The translations under genes were made by a program, and so were the position numbers. From Vitreoscilla filiformis (GTDB lineage: Bacteria > Pseudomonadota > Gammaproteobacteria > Burkholderiales > Burkholderiaceae_C), in assembly GCF_002222655.1 (NCBI RefSeq), contig NZ_CP022423.1, positions 1,364,001 to 1,428,000 of the forward strand: DNA of 64,000 nt, in the 5' to 3' direction. The notes beneath the pieces are model-generated. The model saw only the letters and a program-made list of their open reading frames with translations, was not told where the DNA came from and ran no database searches. Positions 26,255 to 33,760 of the stretch are shown piece by piece. Within the stretch, counting starts at the first letter, position 1. The number at the start of each line of letters is the position of its first letter.

Positions 26255-27407
26255 AAATTGCCTCTTCCTTCTTCATTTTCGGGACGTGACTGCTAAGTCG
26301 AGCGTGAAGTTCCTTCGCTAGCTTTGGGTCAGTTCGGCTAACAATGTTCACTCTGTACCTGGCTTGATAAAAACGCTGAATATAAACCGCAGTCTCTCGG
26401 CTACGTAGCGGAGTTTTACAAACTGCCGCGACAATTTTCTGTGTTCGCTTTATTTCAATCGGCGAGTACAGTGGAGCGCACAAACGCAAAGCTACTCTGA
26501 AACGATTCGCTTCGCGATGCTTCAACTGAGACAGCATTGCCACACGACCAGAGGTTCGGTCATGTAGCTTGTGGAATTCGGGCGAAGTTCTTTCGACTTT
26601 TGATTCGCGGATGCAGCGACGAACTTCAGTGCGAATGCTAGCGCGCTCATCTCGCTTTACCCTCGGTTCACCGAGATTTAGCCAGAGTCCAGTCACCTCC
26701 ATCAATTCCGCAGAGTTGTTCTTTGAAGTGACCTTCGTTTTTCGCCGTTTCGGTTTGAAGCCCTTGCATTTCAGCATTTCCGCTACTTGCACAACCAAAG
26801 ATTCAATCCGTTTTTTCGCCAAGGGGTGCGGCGAAGAAATTGAAATATCATCGGTCAGGCGGCTGTAAATCAGCCCCTCATGGCGAAGATTGGATACAAG
26901 CCGATGTTCGATGTCGTGCAATGCAAGATTTGCAATGTAAGAACTTGTGCATGCGCCCTGAGGTACATGCCCGTCTTTAGTGCAAAGATCAGCCAACAAA
27001 CTAGCCACTTCTTGCGGGAAACGGAATAGGTTCTTGAAGATGTTCAGAACTGCTTCCCTTTTAATGGAGGGGAAGAAGTTCTCAACATCCATTGCAACAA
27101 TTACATGCGCCCTTGAGTGGCTCCGCGCATTCTGCACATAGTTGCGTTCCTTGATACTGCCGAATAGATAGCTCGGATACTGCACCCGCTCGAAAATATG
27201 TCGGTTGATTCGACGCTGGATGATCTTCAGTTCCTCAGTCGGCCCTGAGACAGTCCGGAAGCTGCCATCGCGCTTTGGGATGTCAAAGTCGCGGTAGTGG
27301 CCAGACACAGCGCCCGCGAGTGTGCGCAACTGTTGCGCGGAGAGCGAAAGCGAGCGTGCCAGTGCATCGACGGATGCAATCGGCGTTCCGTTAAAGATTG
27401 GTCGCAT
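26247..27407 (-). CDS. Retron reverse transcriptase
   Basis: The 386-residue protein has RT motifs in order: NARSH near residue 92 (the retron NAxxH signature), DVENFFPSI, PQGACTSSYIANL, the catalytic RLTDDISIS near residue 185, and VTG in EVTGLWLN near residue 235 (the retron region Y signature). The usual YADD box reads LTDD here; the two catalytic aspartates remain. It would copy the msd part of the upstream RNA into a branched RNA-DNA molecule. I prefer the ATG at 27407, which clears the 64-residue gene; the ATG at 27452 is possible. Low GC content relative to the genome suggests transfer. Confidence 0.9.
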   Translation of the reverse strand: MRPIFNGTPIASVDALARSLSLSAQQLRTLAGAVSGHYRDFDIPKRDGSFRTVSGPTEELKIIQRRINRHIFERVQYPSYLFGSIKERNYVQNARSHSRAHVIVAMDVENFFPSIKREAVLNIFKNLFRFPQEVASLLADLCTKDGHVPQGACTSSYIANLALHDIEHRLVSNLRHEGLIYSRLTDDISISSPHPLAKKRIESLVVQVAEMLKCKGFKPKRRKTKVTSKNNSAELMEVTGLWLNLGEPRVKRDERASIRTEVRRCIRESKVERTSPEFHKLHDRTSGRVAMLSQLKHREANRFRVALRLCAPLYSPIEIKRTQKIVAAVCKTPLRSRETAVYIQRFYQARYRVNIVSRTDPKLAKELHARLSSHVPKMKKEEAIYG

Positions 27408-27427
27408 GGAAAGAAACAGACACCTAC

Positions 27428-27622
27428 TTAACTGAACAGACCGATGATCCATTCAAGCAAAGATTTAGCGGAATCATATGCCCGGTAAAGGGTGTTGAAA
27501 TCCGCGAGATAGCGAAGAGCACCGCGTGCAATTCCACCCCATTCAAGCTGAGTGAAACCGCTCTTTTTAGCGATGTTGCCATCGCAATTACACGAACTTG
27601 ACTTATTGGGCTTGCGCTCCAT
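27428..27622 (-). CDS. Small 64-residue protein in the retron operon
   Basis: The ORF begins with ATG at 27622, preceded by AGGAG at an ideal distance within a conserved-looking TTTTAGGAGATTACT leader, and ends 20 bp before the RT start. The product has a basic, Ser-rich start with CNC, then an amphipathic helix-rich segment ending in the hydrophobic LLEWIIGLFS. I do not recognise a family. It lies between the ncRNA and the RT, the place where some retrons carry an effector or accessory gene. A toxin or membrane-active role is possible but unproven. Confidence 0.6.
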   Translation of the reverse strand: MERKPNKSSSCNCDGNIAKKSGFTQLEWGGIARGALRYLADFNTLYRAYDSAKSLLEWIIGLFS

Positions 27623-27688
27623 AGTAATCTCCTAAAAGGTTTGGGTTTGGCCACACAAACTATTCGTGTGGTTCGCTCAACTTCGGAG

Positions 27689-27900
27689 ATCGGTAGGAAA
27701 TAACAACTCTTCGTGCTCAGGTGTCTGCACATTCGCTCAACAACGGTGTACACCGGTTGCGGTCTTCTCGCCCCCTGGAGAGAGGGCATCGCCGCAGTCG
27801 GGGCATCCGGGTCTAGCCTCGCACGCACGACCGAGCCTCTTGCGAGGCCAAGTAATGACAGGTAAGGCGCCTTTTTCAAGGCATAGACTTTCCTACCCAA
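27689..27900 (-). ncRNA. Retron msr-msd non-coding RNA
   Basis: On the minus strand GGTAGGAAA (27897 to 27889) and TTTCCTACC (27700 to 27692) are perfectly complementary and lie about 190 nt apart, as the a1 and a2 ends of retron RNAs do. After a1 follow two tight msr-type hairpins: GCCTT-GAAA-AAGGC (27882 to 27869) and GCCTC-GCAA-GAGGC (27848 to 27835). The remainder folds as a long msd arm closed by TCGTGC (27830 to 27825) with GCACGA (27716 to 27711). The branching guanosine is probably the G right after a1 (27888). Position, size and order relative to the RT fit a retron. Confidence 0.82.
27775..27811. repeat. 37-bp segment of the msd shared with ppk2
   Basis: These 37 bases inside the msd arm are identical, base for base, to 41018-41054 in the interrupted ppk2 gene, in the same plus-strand orientation. 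Identity stops at both ends (C versus G on the left, T versus G on the right). The plus-strand sequence corresponds to the DNA strand that the RT would make from the msd RNA. Confidence 0.95.
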
Positions 27901-27976
27901 GTTCGCAAATTTTCAAAGAACAGCAGATCGGACTTTCGCCCGAAGACGCCAAAAGACGTAGGCCGATATTAGCACG

Positions 27977-28572
27977 ATGTGGCTGATGCTGCATCTGCGC
28001 GGGTTTGCGCAGGCCTGCCCGGAAATCACGCTCAATCTTTCAGCTGCACACGCGCCCAGCGACTTTGCGCTGGGCCAAGCCGACATCGACATCTGTTACG
28101 GCGTGCCGCACTGGCCCGACTTGGTGAAGGAGCCTTTATTCGAGGAGCACATCGTGCCGCTGGCCAGCCCCGCGTTCATCTGCGAGCATGGTCTCAAAAA
28201 ACCTGAGCAGTTGTTGGAGCTGCCGCTCATCCAGAGCAATGTGAGCGTGGTGCAGTGGTCGGACTGGTTTGCCGCCTACACCTCACAGCGGGCGCCCGAC
28301 CACTTTGCTGTGCGATTCGATCGGGCGCAGATGTCGCTGGATGCGGCCACACAAGGGCTGGGCGTGGCCTTGGAAAGCGCCACCATTGCCGGAGGCCACA
28401 TCGCCTCGCGCCAGCTCAAACCGGTGTTTGGGCTGGACAAAGCCATCAAGGTGAAGGCCCATTTCGCGGTTTACCCCCTCGCCATGCCAAGCGGCCTGCG
28501 GTGGAAGCTTTTTTGGCTTGGTTGCATGGCGAGGCCGCTCAGCGCGCCGCGCCCACCACCCGGATCGCGTAG
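27977..28572 (+). pseudogene. LysR-type regulator, 5'-truncated and frameshifted
   Basis: Only the effector-binding half of a LysR regulator is left: MWLMLHLRGFAQACPEITLNLS, ADIDICYGVPHWPDLVKEPLFEEHIVPLASPAF and LDAATQGLGVALES. The helix-turn-helix and linker that should come first are missing, and the break coincides with the right edge of the retron island. Near 28495 the frame shifts by one base; the proper C-terminus AVEAFLAWLHGEAAQRAA continues in another frame to 28572. The 3' end overlaps the end of the convergent TRAP gene. It is likely non-functional. Confidence 0.85.
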
Positions 28573-29519
28573 GCGTTGATCGGCCCGAACATCCACTTGC
28601 CGGCCACGCCGACGGTGGCTTTCTGGAACAAAGTTTTGTCCACCGTGCTGACCTGCATGCCTCGCGCTTTGAGGTCTTGCAGGTGTTGCGCTTCGGTTTC
28701 CTGGAAGCGGCGGCGCTGGAAGGCGGTGGCTTCGGTGGCCGCTTCCTGGACGGCCCGGCGATCCGCTTCGGGCAGGCGCTCCCAGGCGGTGCGCCGGATG
28801 ATCAGCGGGCTCATCTGGAACTGGTGGCCGGTCAAACTCAGGTACTTCTGCACTTCGTAGAACTTGCTGGCGTGGATGTTGGCGATGGGGTTTTCCTGCC
28901 CATCCACCTTGCCTTGTTTCAGGGCGGCGTACAGGTCGGCGAAGCGCATTTGTCGCGGTTCGGCGCCGAGGGCTTGCATCACGTCGGTGAGCACGCCATC
29001 GGGGGGCACGCGCATGCGCAAATCGCCCAGATCACTGGGTTTGATGATGGGGTGTTTGTTGTTGGTCATGTGCCGGATGCCGTTGTCCCAGTAGCCCAGC
29101 ACGACAAACCCTTGTGCAGCACTTTTCTCGGCCAGCTCTTTACCCAGCGGGCCGTCCAGCAGTTTGAAAGCCCGGGCCGAACTGCTGAACAGAAACGGCA
29201 GGCCATACGCTGCATACTCCGGCACCAGCGCCGCGATGGGCCCCTGGGAGTTGACCGACATGTCCAACGTGCCGGCCCGCAAGGCGGCCAGCATGGCCAC
29301 ATCGTCCCCCAACTGGGCGGAGTGCGCCACTTGCACCTCGATGCGCCCTTGGGTTTTGACCTTGACCGCCTCGGCAAATTTGACGGCAGCCTCATGGCGC
29401 GGGTTGCTCGGTGCGGCGCCGTGGCCCAGTGTGAGTTTGAGGGGTTGGGCCAGGGCGGAGTGGCAGGCTTGCAGTCCCAGCCACAGCCCGAGCGCCAACT
29501 TGAGCAGTGCGGTGCGCAT
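28539..29519 (-). CDS. TRAP transporter substrate-binding protein (DctP family)
   Basis: The 326-residue protein has a signal peptide ending ALAQ and the DctP fold: LKLTLGHGAAPSNPRHEAAVKFAE, GYWDNGIRHMTNN, PSDLGDLRMRV and the FADLYAALKQGKVDGQENP signature with the Arg/Glu ligand region. It would capture an organic acid in the periplasm. No membrane subunits (DctQ/DctM) are nearby, so its partners are elsewhere. The ATG at 29519 is used since it begins the signal peptide. Confidence 0.9.
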   Translation of the reverse strand: MRTALLKLALGLWLGLQACHSALAQPLKLTLGHGAAPSNPRHEAAVKFAEAVKVKTQGRIEVQVAHSAQLGDDVAMLAALRAGTLDMSVNSQGPIAALVPEYAAYGLPFLFSSSARAFKLLDGPLGKELAEKSAAQGFVVLGYWDNGIRHMTNNKHPIIKPSDLGDLRMRVPPDGVLTDVMQALGAEPRQMRFADLYAALKQGKVDGQENPIANIHASKFYEVQKYLSLTGHQFQMSPLIIRRTAWERLPEADRRAVQEAATEATAFQRRRFQETEAQHLQDLKARGMQVSTVDKTLFQKATVGVAGKWMFGPINAYAIRVVGAAR

Positions 29520-29618
29520 GGGCGGTCTCCAGCAAGATCGGGTCGGGCCAGAGTACGCCATCCGACGTCGGGTGTCAGCCCAGCCAACCCCTGACGTCCG
29601 GTGCGCGTCGCGCTGCGT

Positions 29619-31535
29619 TCAGGTGCCGATCACCCCCCCATCTGTTTTGGTAATGACCACCGTGGCGGAACGTGGTCGGCCTTGGCCGTCCGGCCAGCGT
29701 GACACCTTCAAAGGTTGCGCTGGGTCGCTGCGCTCGCTGGTGGGTTCGCCGGGATGTTGGATGTTGATGAACATGGCGCGCAAATCCGGCGTGGTGCAGA
29801 TGCCCGTGACTTCGCACCCATTCGGGCCGACCAAAAAGCGCCGCACTTCGCCCGTCTCTGGGTTGCAGGCCAGCATTTGGTTGTTGGGCAGATGGGCATA
29901 GTCCCCTTTGCCCAGCGTGAACGTCGAAACGTCGGTCTGGATCCACAGCACCCCGCGAGGATCGACCCACAAACCATCCGGGCTGCCAAATACATCCCCT
30001 TGGATGTTGCCTTGGGCTTCGTTGCGTGACAGTTGCCGGTCGCCGGCCAACATGAGGTGATCCCAGCGGAAGCGCTGGGCGGCCAAATCCCCTTGCTCGC
30101 GCCAGCGGATGATCTGGCCCATGGTGTTGTTCGCACGCGGGTTGGCCGCATCGACGCCGGGCTGACCCGGTTGGCCGCGCAAACTGTTGTTGGTCAGGGT
30201 GCAGTACACCGTTTGGGTGAGCGGATCGACGGCCGTCCATTCCGGGCGATCCATTTTGGTGGCGCCCAGCAGATCGCTGGCTTGGCGGGTTTTGATCAGC
30301 ACCGTGCCTTGGCTGTCGAACCCGTTGGCGGCGGTGAGTGGCCCTTGGCCATGCACCAAGGGCAACCAATCGCCGGAGCCATCGGGGTTGAAACGGGCCA
30401 CGTACAGCGTGCCGTGATCCAGAAGGTCGCGGTTGGCGGCGGCCCCGCCGGGGCGTACCGCGTCGCGGCTGACGAATTTGTAGAGGTATTCGAAACGGGC
30501 GTCTTCACCCATGTAGACCACCACGCGGCCATCGGCGGTTTGGGCCACTGTCGCGCCTTCGTGGGCGGCGCGGCCCAGGGCGGTGCGCTTGATGGGGGTG
30601 TGGGTTGGGTCGAGCGGGTCGATTTCCACCACCCAGCCAAAACGGTTGAACTCGTTGGGGTGCTGGCGGGCGTCGAACCGGGGTTCGAACTCGTGCCAGC
30701 GGTAGAAACTGCCGCCTTTTTTCAGGCCCCAGCGCTGTTGGTGGGCATCGGGCTGCGCGGGGCCTTCGAAGTAGTTGACGAAGTTTTCTTCGCAAGTGAG
30801 GTACGTGCCCCAGGGCGTTTGGCCATGGGCGCAGTTGTTGAACGTCCCCAGGACATGGCGCCCACTCGGATCGGCTGCCGTTTGCAGCAAGGGATGGCCA
30901 GCGGCGGGGCCGCTCAGGGTCATTGGTGTGCTGGCCGTGATGCGCCGTGCGAAGCGAGAGGGACGCACCACCTCCCAGCCTTGTGCGCCCGCCCGCACCT
31001 CGATCACCGAGACGCCATGGGCCGCCATCGATTTATGCACTTTCTCGGCGGACCATGTTTGCATGCCGTCGCTGTGCAGCAAGCCGTCATCGACATACTC
31101 GTGATTGAGGGCCAGCAGCCCGCGTTGGGCGCCGTCCAGCGGGAAGTAGGCCATGCCATCGTGGTGCATGCCGGCTTGCTGGGCTTGTTCGGCGGCGGTG
31201 TTGCTGGCGTCGGCGTGGAAGCTGGGCTGGCCAGTGGTCAAGCCGGTGGCGTCGCCCCAGCGGTACAGCACCTGGGCGCGGTAGCCCGCCGGGACGGTGA
31301 CGCTGTCTTGTGCCTGCATGGTCACGCTGGCAAAACCGAGCTGGCGCGGTGCAGAGCCCAACACCGGGGATTGCGCACAGCCACTCAGCCCCAGCGAAGC
31401 CAGCCACGTTCCGCCCAGCGTGGCCAAACCGCCCTGCACAAAACGCCGCCGCGCCAAACCACTGACCCCGTGGATGCTGGGATTGGTGCTGCGGTTGGAG
31501 TCTTCGAGGGGAGGGCGTTGCAAGGGGGTTGGCAT
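29619..31535 (-). CDS. phoX: PhoX-family alkaline phosphatase
   Basis: The 638-residue protein has a twin-arginine signal (ARRRFVQGGLATLGG) and a lipobox-like SGCAQ downstream, then a DUF839/PhoX beta-propeller: GLLALNHEYVDD, FNNCAHGQTPWGTYLTCEENF, YMGEDARFEYLYKFVS and NQMLACNPETGEVRRFLVGPNGCEVTG (fragments given as markers). PhoX enzymes are Ca/Fe-dependent phosphomonoesterases exported folded through Tat. It releases phosphate from organic esters. I did not find a clear PHO box in the 190 bp upstream. Confidence 0.92.
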   Translation of the reverse strand: MPTPLQRPPLEDSNRSTNPSIHGVSGLARRRFVQGGLATLGGTWLASLGLSGCAQSPVLGSAPRQLGFASVTMQAQDSVTVPAGYRAQVLYRWGDATGLTTGQPSFHADASNTAAEQAQQAGMHHDGMAYFPLDGAQRGLLALNHEYVDDGLLHSDGMQTWSAEKVHKSMAAHGVSVIEVRAGAQGWEVVRPSRFARRITASTPMTLSGPAAGHPLLQTAADPSGRHVLGTFNNCAHGQTPWGTYLTCEENFVNYFEGPAQPDAHQQRWGLKKGGSFYRWHEFEPRFDARQHPNEFNRFGWVVEIDPLDPTHTPIKRTALGRAAHEGATVAQTADGRVVVYMGEDARFEYLYKFVSRDAVRPGGAAANRDLLDHGTLYVARFNPDGSGDWLPLVHGQGPLTAANGFDSQGTVLIKTRQASDLLGATKMDRPEWTAVDPLTQTVYCTLTNNSLRGQPGQPGVDAANPRANNTMGQIIRWREQGDLAAQRFRWDHLMLAGDRQLSRNEAQGNIQGDVFGSPDGLWVDPRGVLWIQTDVSTFTLGKGDYAHLPNNQMLACNPETGEVRRFLVGPNGCEVTGICTTPDLRAMFINIQHPGEPTSERSDPAQPLKVSRWPDGQGRPRSATVVITKTDGGVIGT

Positions 31536-31729
31536 GGGAGGCTCCTGTGTGTTGCTGCTATTTGGAATGAATCGAACCGTTCATCATCTCTTTGGCTTGT
31601 GACACGCCAATAAAAACCCCGTGGCTCCCCCTTGAAGTGAACTTGCTGGGGCGTGTGCATCGCCGCACATGACCCTTGCCAACTTGCATACCGGGAACGC
31701 CCGTCGGGCCGCGATACTGCCGCCCCACC

Positions 31730-32782
31730 ATGCAAGCCATCCTCGCCGTTACGTTGCCGTTTTTCACTTTGGTGCTGTTGGGGTGGTTCGCTGCACGGCG
31801 AGGGTGGTTGCCGGAGTCGGCGGTGCCGGGGTTGAACAGTTTTGTGCTGTTTTTCGCGCTGCCGGCCCTGCTGCTGCGCTTTGGCATGAGCACGCCGGTG
31901 ATGGAATTGCTCAATCCTGTTGTGCTGGGGGTGTATCTGCTGGCGGGGGCTGCGATCGTGGCCCTCACGGTCGCCCTGACATGGCGTGAGCCTCAATGTG
32001 CGCTGAAAGATGCGTCGTTTGGTGCGCTGGTGGCAGCATTTCCCAACTCGGGTTTCATGGGCGTGCCGCTGTTGGTGACGCTGCTGGGGCCTGCGGCGGC
32101 GGGGCCTGTCATCTGCACGGTGTTGGCGGACATGATCATCACCACGTCGGTGTGTGTGGGTTTGGCCGAATCACGCGGGCCGGTGCAGCCGGGGCAGCTT
32201 GCCCGAGATCATGGCCCCCGGGCGGCGGCTTTGAAGGCGTTGCGGGGGGCGCTGTCCAATCCGTTGCCGTGGTCGATTGCGGTGGGGGTGGGGATGGGTT
32301 GGCAGGGCTGGGTGTTGCCGGGGCCTTTGTGGCGTGTGGTGCAGTTGCTGGCGGACGCTGCGACGCCGGTGGCGTTGTTCACCATTGGGGCGGTGTTGTG
32401 GCGTTCTGGGTCGGCGGCGCGGGCCAGTGGGCGTCGTGCGGCGCTGGGCAGTTATGTGCCGGTGGCGTTGATCAAGCTGATCGTGCATCCCTTGGCGGTG
32501 GGTGGTTTGGGATGGTGGGCGCAGCGCCAGGGCCTGCCGCTCAGCCCGTTGCAGTGGATGGCGCTGACTTTGGTGGCGGCGCTGCCGAGTGCCAGCAATG
32601 TTTCGCTGCTGGCCGAACGCTACGGGGCTGACAACGGGCGCATCGCCCGCATCATTTTGGCCAGCACAGTGCTGGCGTTTGGCAGTTTTTCTGCGCTGGC
32701 GTGGTGGTTGGGTGTGCAGCCCACGGCGCCAGATGGCGCCCCTCTCCCCAACCCCTCTCCTACAAGGGGCGAGGGGCGTTGA
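31730..32782 (+). CDS. AEC family transporter
   Basis: A 350-residue membrane protein with about ten helices in two inverted halves, the AEC (auxin efflux carrier) fold. The first half has LFFALPALLLRFG and AAFPNSGFMGVPLLV, the second VAALPSASNVSLLAERYGAD, the paired signature loops. Substrates in bacteria are usually dicarboxylates such as malate or malonate. Its last dozen residues (PLPNPSPTRGEGR) are coded by a REP-like repeat that appears to have replaced the natural C-terminus. Confidence 0.88.
   Translation: MQAILAVTLPFFTLVLLGWFAARRGWLPESAVPGLNSFVLFFALPALLLRFGMSTPVMELLNPVVLGVYLLAGAAIVALTVALTWREPQCALKDASFGALVAAFPNSGFMGVPLLVTLLGPAAAGPVICTVLADMIITTSVCVGLAESRGPVQPGQLARDHGPRAAALKALRGALSNPLPWSIAVGVGMGWQGWVLPGPLWRVVQLLADAATPVALFTIGAVLWRSGSAARASGRRAALGSYVPVALIKLIVHPLAVGGLGWWAQRQGLPLSPLQWMALTLVAALPSASNVSLLAERYGADNGRIARIILASTVLAFGSFSALAWWLGVQPTAPDGAPLPNPSPTRGEGR
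32742..32781 (+). repeat. REP-like GC-rich repeat at the AEC gene end
   Basis: The sequence has the CCCTCTCCCCA...CCTCTCC....AAGGGGCGAGGGG pattern of a common short palindromic repeat. It is the same family, in the opposite orientation, as the one at 54268-54302 in tlyA. It codes the last residues of the AEC protein and includes its stop region. Confidence 0.75.
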
Positions 32783-32835
32783 AGGCGGGCTGTCTTCCCG
32801 CTGTGCCCAGCGTTTCCAGCCCCCACCGCCATCGC

Positions 32836-33492
32836 TCAATCGGTGCCGGGCGGCTGGGTGTCCATCCACGCACGGGCCGAGCGCAGATGCTCAGGCACCG
32901 GGGTTTTGTAACGCTGGTTGCGCCCCAGGGCTTCGTGGGTTTCGATCTTCACGAACAGCTCCGCCAATTTGCCTTGCAACCGCACCGAAGCCAGGTGGTA
33001 ATCCGTGTTGAGAATTTGCTTGGCCTGTTCGCTGTGGCCCATCTGGGCGGCGTACAGCACCTGGGCCGCCAGGTAGTGGAAGCGCGAGTGCGCCGAGGTC
33101 AAAGCATTGAGCAAGGGGTCGGTGCCATGCAAGCGCCGTCCTGGGCCTTGCAGCCATTGGCCTAAATCGCACAAATCGTCGCGGGCGACCTGCCGGGCCG
33201 ACAAACGCTCCTTGGTCGGCTTGTCGATCAAGGCCGTCAGCCGGCCGCGCCACGCCTGGTGAACACGGATGGCAGCGACAAAATCCAACCCCCCAGCGGC
33301 TTCCTTGGCGTTGGCCTCGTCCTCCTCGTTTTCGGCATGGAGTTGGGCCAGATCCTGCATCAAGCGACTGTCCTGCATCAGCATGGTCGTCGGGCCGTTG
33401 GTGTCCATGCGACTGGTGGTGGCGAAGTCGGAGGAGAGCGCGGAGCGCGAAGGGCGTCCGACTTTGGTGCGCAGCCAGTCCCAGAGTTTCAT
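32836..33492 (-). CDS. Stand-alone CZB (chemoreceptor zinc-binding) protein, copy 1
   Basis: The 218-residue soluble protein carries a CZB domain with its three-His/one-Cys set: VHQAW near residue 87, DDLCDLGQWL and AHSRFH. CZB domains are usually at the end of chemoreceptors or diguanylate cyclases, where zinc bound by Cys reports zinc level or oxidant such as hypochlorite. Here it stands alone with an N-terminal region of about 70 residues without known domain. A C-terminal QGKLAELF segment is shared with the copy at 36325. Confidence 0.82.
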   Translation of the reverse strand: MKLWDWLRTKVGRPSRSALSSDFATTSRMDTNGPTTMLMQDSRLMQDLAQLHAENEEDEANAKEAAGGLDFVAAIRVHQAWRGRLTALIDKPTKERLSARQVARDDLCDLGQWLQGPGRRLHGTDPLLNALTSAHSRFHYLAAQVLYAAQMGHSEQAKQILNTDYHLASVRLQGKLAELFVKIETHEALGRNQRYKTPVPEHLRSARAWMDTQPPGTD

Positions 33493-33760
33493 GCGCGTGT
33501 CCTGATGATGCAAAAGGTAAAGAAGGGCGAAGGGGCCAGTCGCCTTCCCGGGCGACGATACACCAAGCACTTCGCGTTCTTAGCAAGTCGATGGCCAGCA
33601 CGGCCAGGCGGGTTTCCAGGTGAAATTTGACAAAAAACTAGGGGGGTGTGAACCCGACAGAAACTTGTGTTGAAACAGCCTCACGTCAGCCCGGCCTCCC
33701 CACAATCGTCCGTTTGCCCGGCCGACAGGACAACAGCAATTCAACCAGGGGACAGCCGCC

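Noticed and set aside
27672..27741. Direct repeat TTCGCTCAAC at 27672-27681 and 27732-27741
   Set aside because: Only ten bases and two copies 60 apart; noted as part of the msd region and its flank but not enough for a separate element.
27424..27900. 158-codon minus-strand frame across the retron leader
   Set aside because: It spans the structured msr-msd RNA and the 64-residue gene in another frame; the translated residues show no domain and the hairpins explain the sequence better.
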